A stretch of 6,495 bases of DNA from RZZS01 sp964498755 (GTDB taxonomy: Bacteria > Pseudomonadota > Alphaproteobacteria > Micavibrionales > Micavibrionaceae), in the NCBI GenBank assembly GCA_964498755.1, contig CAZCIB010000076.1, positions 1-6,495 of the forward strand, in the 5' to 3' direction. The notes beneath the pieces were generated by a model, which was not told the origin of the DNA, searched no databases, and saw nothing but the letters and a program-made list of their open reading frames with translations. The translations under genes were made by a program, and so were the position numbers. Below, in pieces: positions 5,892-6,495 of the stretch (within the stretch, counting starts at the first letter, position 1; every line of letters begins with the position of its first letter).

Positions 5892-6164
5892 GTGAAGATT
5901 ACGTGGAACGCGTCGAAAAACCAGAAAAATATTCGCGAGCGTGATTTGCCGTTTGAGATGATTTACGGCTTTGACTGGGAGACAGCGGTTTATAATGAAG
6001 ATACGCGTTTCGACTATCCCGAAGTCAGGATCAGCGCATACGGGTTTATTGATGCGCGTTTATACCATGTTGTCTTTACAGAAACGAATAATGGCATTCA
6101 TGTCATTAGCTTCCGTAAAGCCAACGCCAGAGAGAGGAAATGCTATGACGCCCAAGCAGGATGA
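5892..6164 (+). CDS. brnT: BrnT-family type II toxin (ribonuclease)
   Basis: A 90-residue toxin of the BrnT family (COG2929), a RelE-like-fold RNase that stops translation when not held by BrnA. The start KITWNASKNQKNIRERDLPFE has the family look (W5, K9, N13, then (L/V)xFE at 19-22). The middle YHVVFTE (58-64) and the end ISFRKANARERKCYD (72-86) match the conserved RKA...RERxxY segment. The GTG at 5892 is chosen because family proteins begin just before KITW; an upstream in-frame TTG (5856) would add 12 unrelated residues and lies in the promoter. The GGGGG at 5874-5878 is 13 nt away, so the ribosome site is poor and the mRNA may be nearly leaderless. It overlaps brnA by 20 nt, the usual toxin-first order. 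Confidence 0.92.
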   Translation: MKITWNASKNQKNIRERDLPFEMIYGFDWETAVYNEDTRFDYPEVRISAYGFIDARLYHVVFTETNNGIHVISFRKANARERKCYDAQAG

Positions 6165-6399
6165 ACCGGATAAAGACTCTCCGGAATGGACTGAAAATCA
6201 ATGGAAAAGAGCGAAACGTCTTGACGATCTGCCGGGATTGGCCGCAAAAGTCCGGCGCGGACGTCCGCCGCTCGAAGATCGGAAGGTTGCGCTTAAGCTC
6301 CGCATCGACCCGGATATCGTCGCCCGCTTTAAAGCCGAAGGGCCGGGTTATCAAACTCGTATGAATGATGCGCTTCGGGAATGGCTTGACGGGCGTTAG
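6145..6399 (+). CDS. brnA: BrnA-family antitoxin (ribbon-helix-helix)
   Basis: An 84-residue antitoxin that pairs with BrnT and, in studied systems, represses the operon by DNA binding. The N-terminal half is charged with the typical PEWT (13-16) and RRGRPP (37-42). The C-terminal ribbon-helix-helix (about 47-81) has the hallmark LRIDPDIVARFKAEG and GPGYQTRMNDALREW segments of COG3514. The ATG at 6145 has a good ribosome site, GAGAGGAAA (6131-6139), 5 nt away. The frame is open further upstream to 5971, but that part is only the shadow of brnT. Start and stop fit the family length. Confidence 0.94.
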   Translation: MTPKQDEPDKDSPEWTENQWKRAKRLDDLPGLAAKVRRGRPPLEDRKVALKLRIDPDIVARFKAEGPGYQTRMNDALREWLDGR

Positions 6400-6495
6400 G
6401 CGTTCTCTGGGATGCTTGTATCCACTGCCCTAATATTTCTCTTAGAGTCTGACTCAAAACTCTATTCATAAAAACAATACCTTGCAAGCCGTCTT
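6400..6495. other. Right-edge intergenic sequence with a weak hairpin
   Basis: TAGAGT (6443-6448) and ACTCTA (6459-6464) could pair around a 10-nt loop, but no T-run follows on either strand within the usual distance. AT content rises toward the edge. No gene, RNA or repeat is recognised here. Confidence 0.4.

Overview
The window looks like a chromosomal segment of an alphaproteobacterium, probably a poorly characterised or metagenomic lineage. The reasons are the class of methionine aminopeptidase, a stand-alone CinA-type molybdopterin-binding protein beside it, housekeeping genes near 60% GC, and dispersed hairpin repeats of the CATCCCGGC/GCCGGGATG kind. This placement is inference; no rRNA or other phylogenetic marker is present.

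Layout. Positions 1-698 carry no convincing gene: an intrinsic terminator (149-169) for something left of the window, then a dense set of hairpin-forming intergenic repeats (205-644). Positions 699-943 are the most interesting non-coding stretch: a long imperfect inverted repeat (699-741), then two 36-nt direct repeats (749-784, 815-850) separated by exactly 30 nt, then a perfect 10-bp terminator hairpin with a T-run (906-940, + strand). This has the form of a minimal one-spacer CRISPR array. Convergent with it, on the minus strand (964-2358), is a 464-residue, strongly basic protein with two HEPN-type Rx4H motifs (RDYLEH and RNAVAH) about 200 residues apart.

Together these look like a complete, very compact type VI (RNA-targeting) CRISPR-Cas locus: an unusually small Cas13-like effector, in the size range of the compact Cas13an group, plus a mini-array whose 36-nt repeat has the CCCC/GGGG hairpin and ...AAC end typical of Cas13 repeats. 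No adaptation genes (cas1/cas2) are visible. The sampled lines of the effector gene have lower GC than its neighbours, which fits horizontal acquisition.

The rest is ordinary core genome plus one toxin-antitoxin module: map (methionine aminopeptidase, minus) divergent from a cinA-like gene (plus), which converges with a 4-bp stop-codon overlap on a DASS/SLC13-family dicarboxylate or anion transporter (minus). Next comes a brnT-brnA type II toxin-antitoxin operon (plus), divergent from the transporter. The effector would use crRNAs from the array to find phage or plasmid RNA and cleave it with its paired HEPN domains. BrnTA is a second, independent defence or stress module; nothing in the sequence links it functionally to the CRISPR locus.
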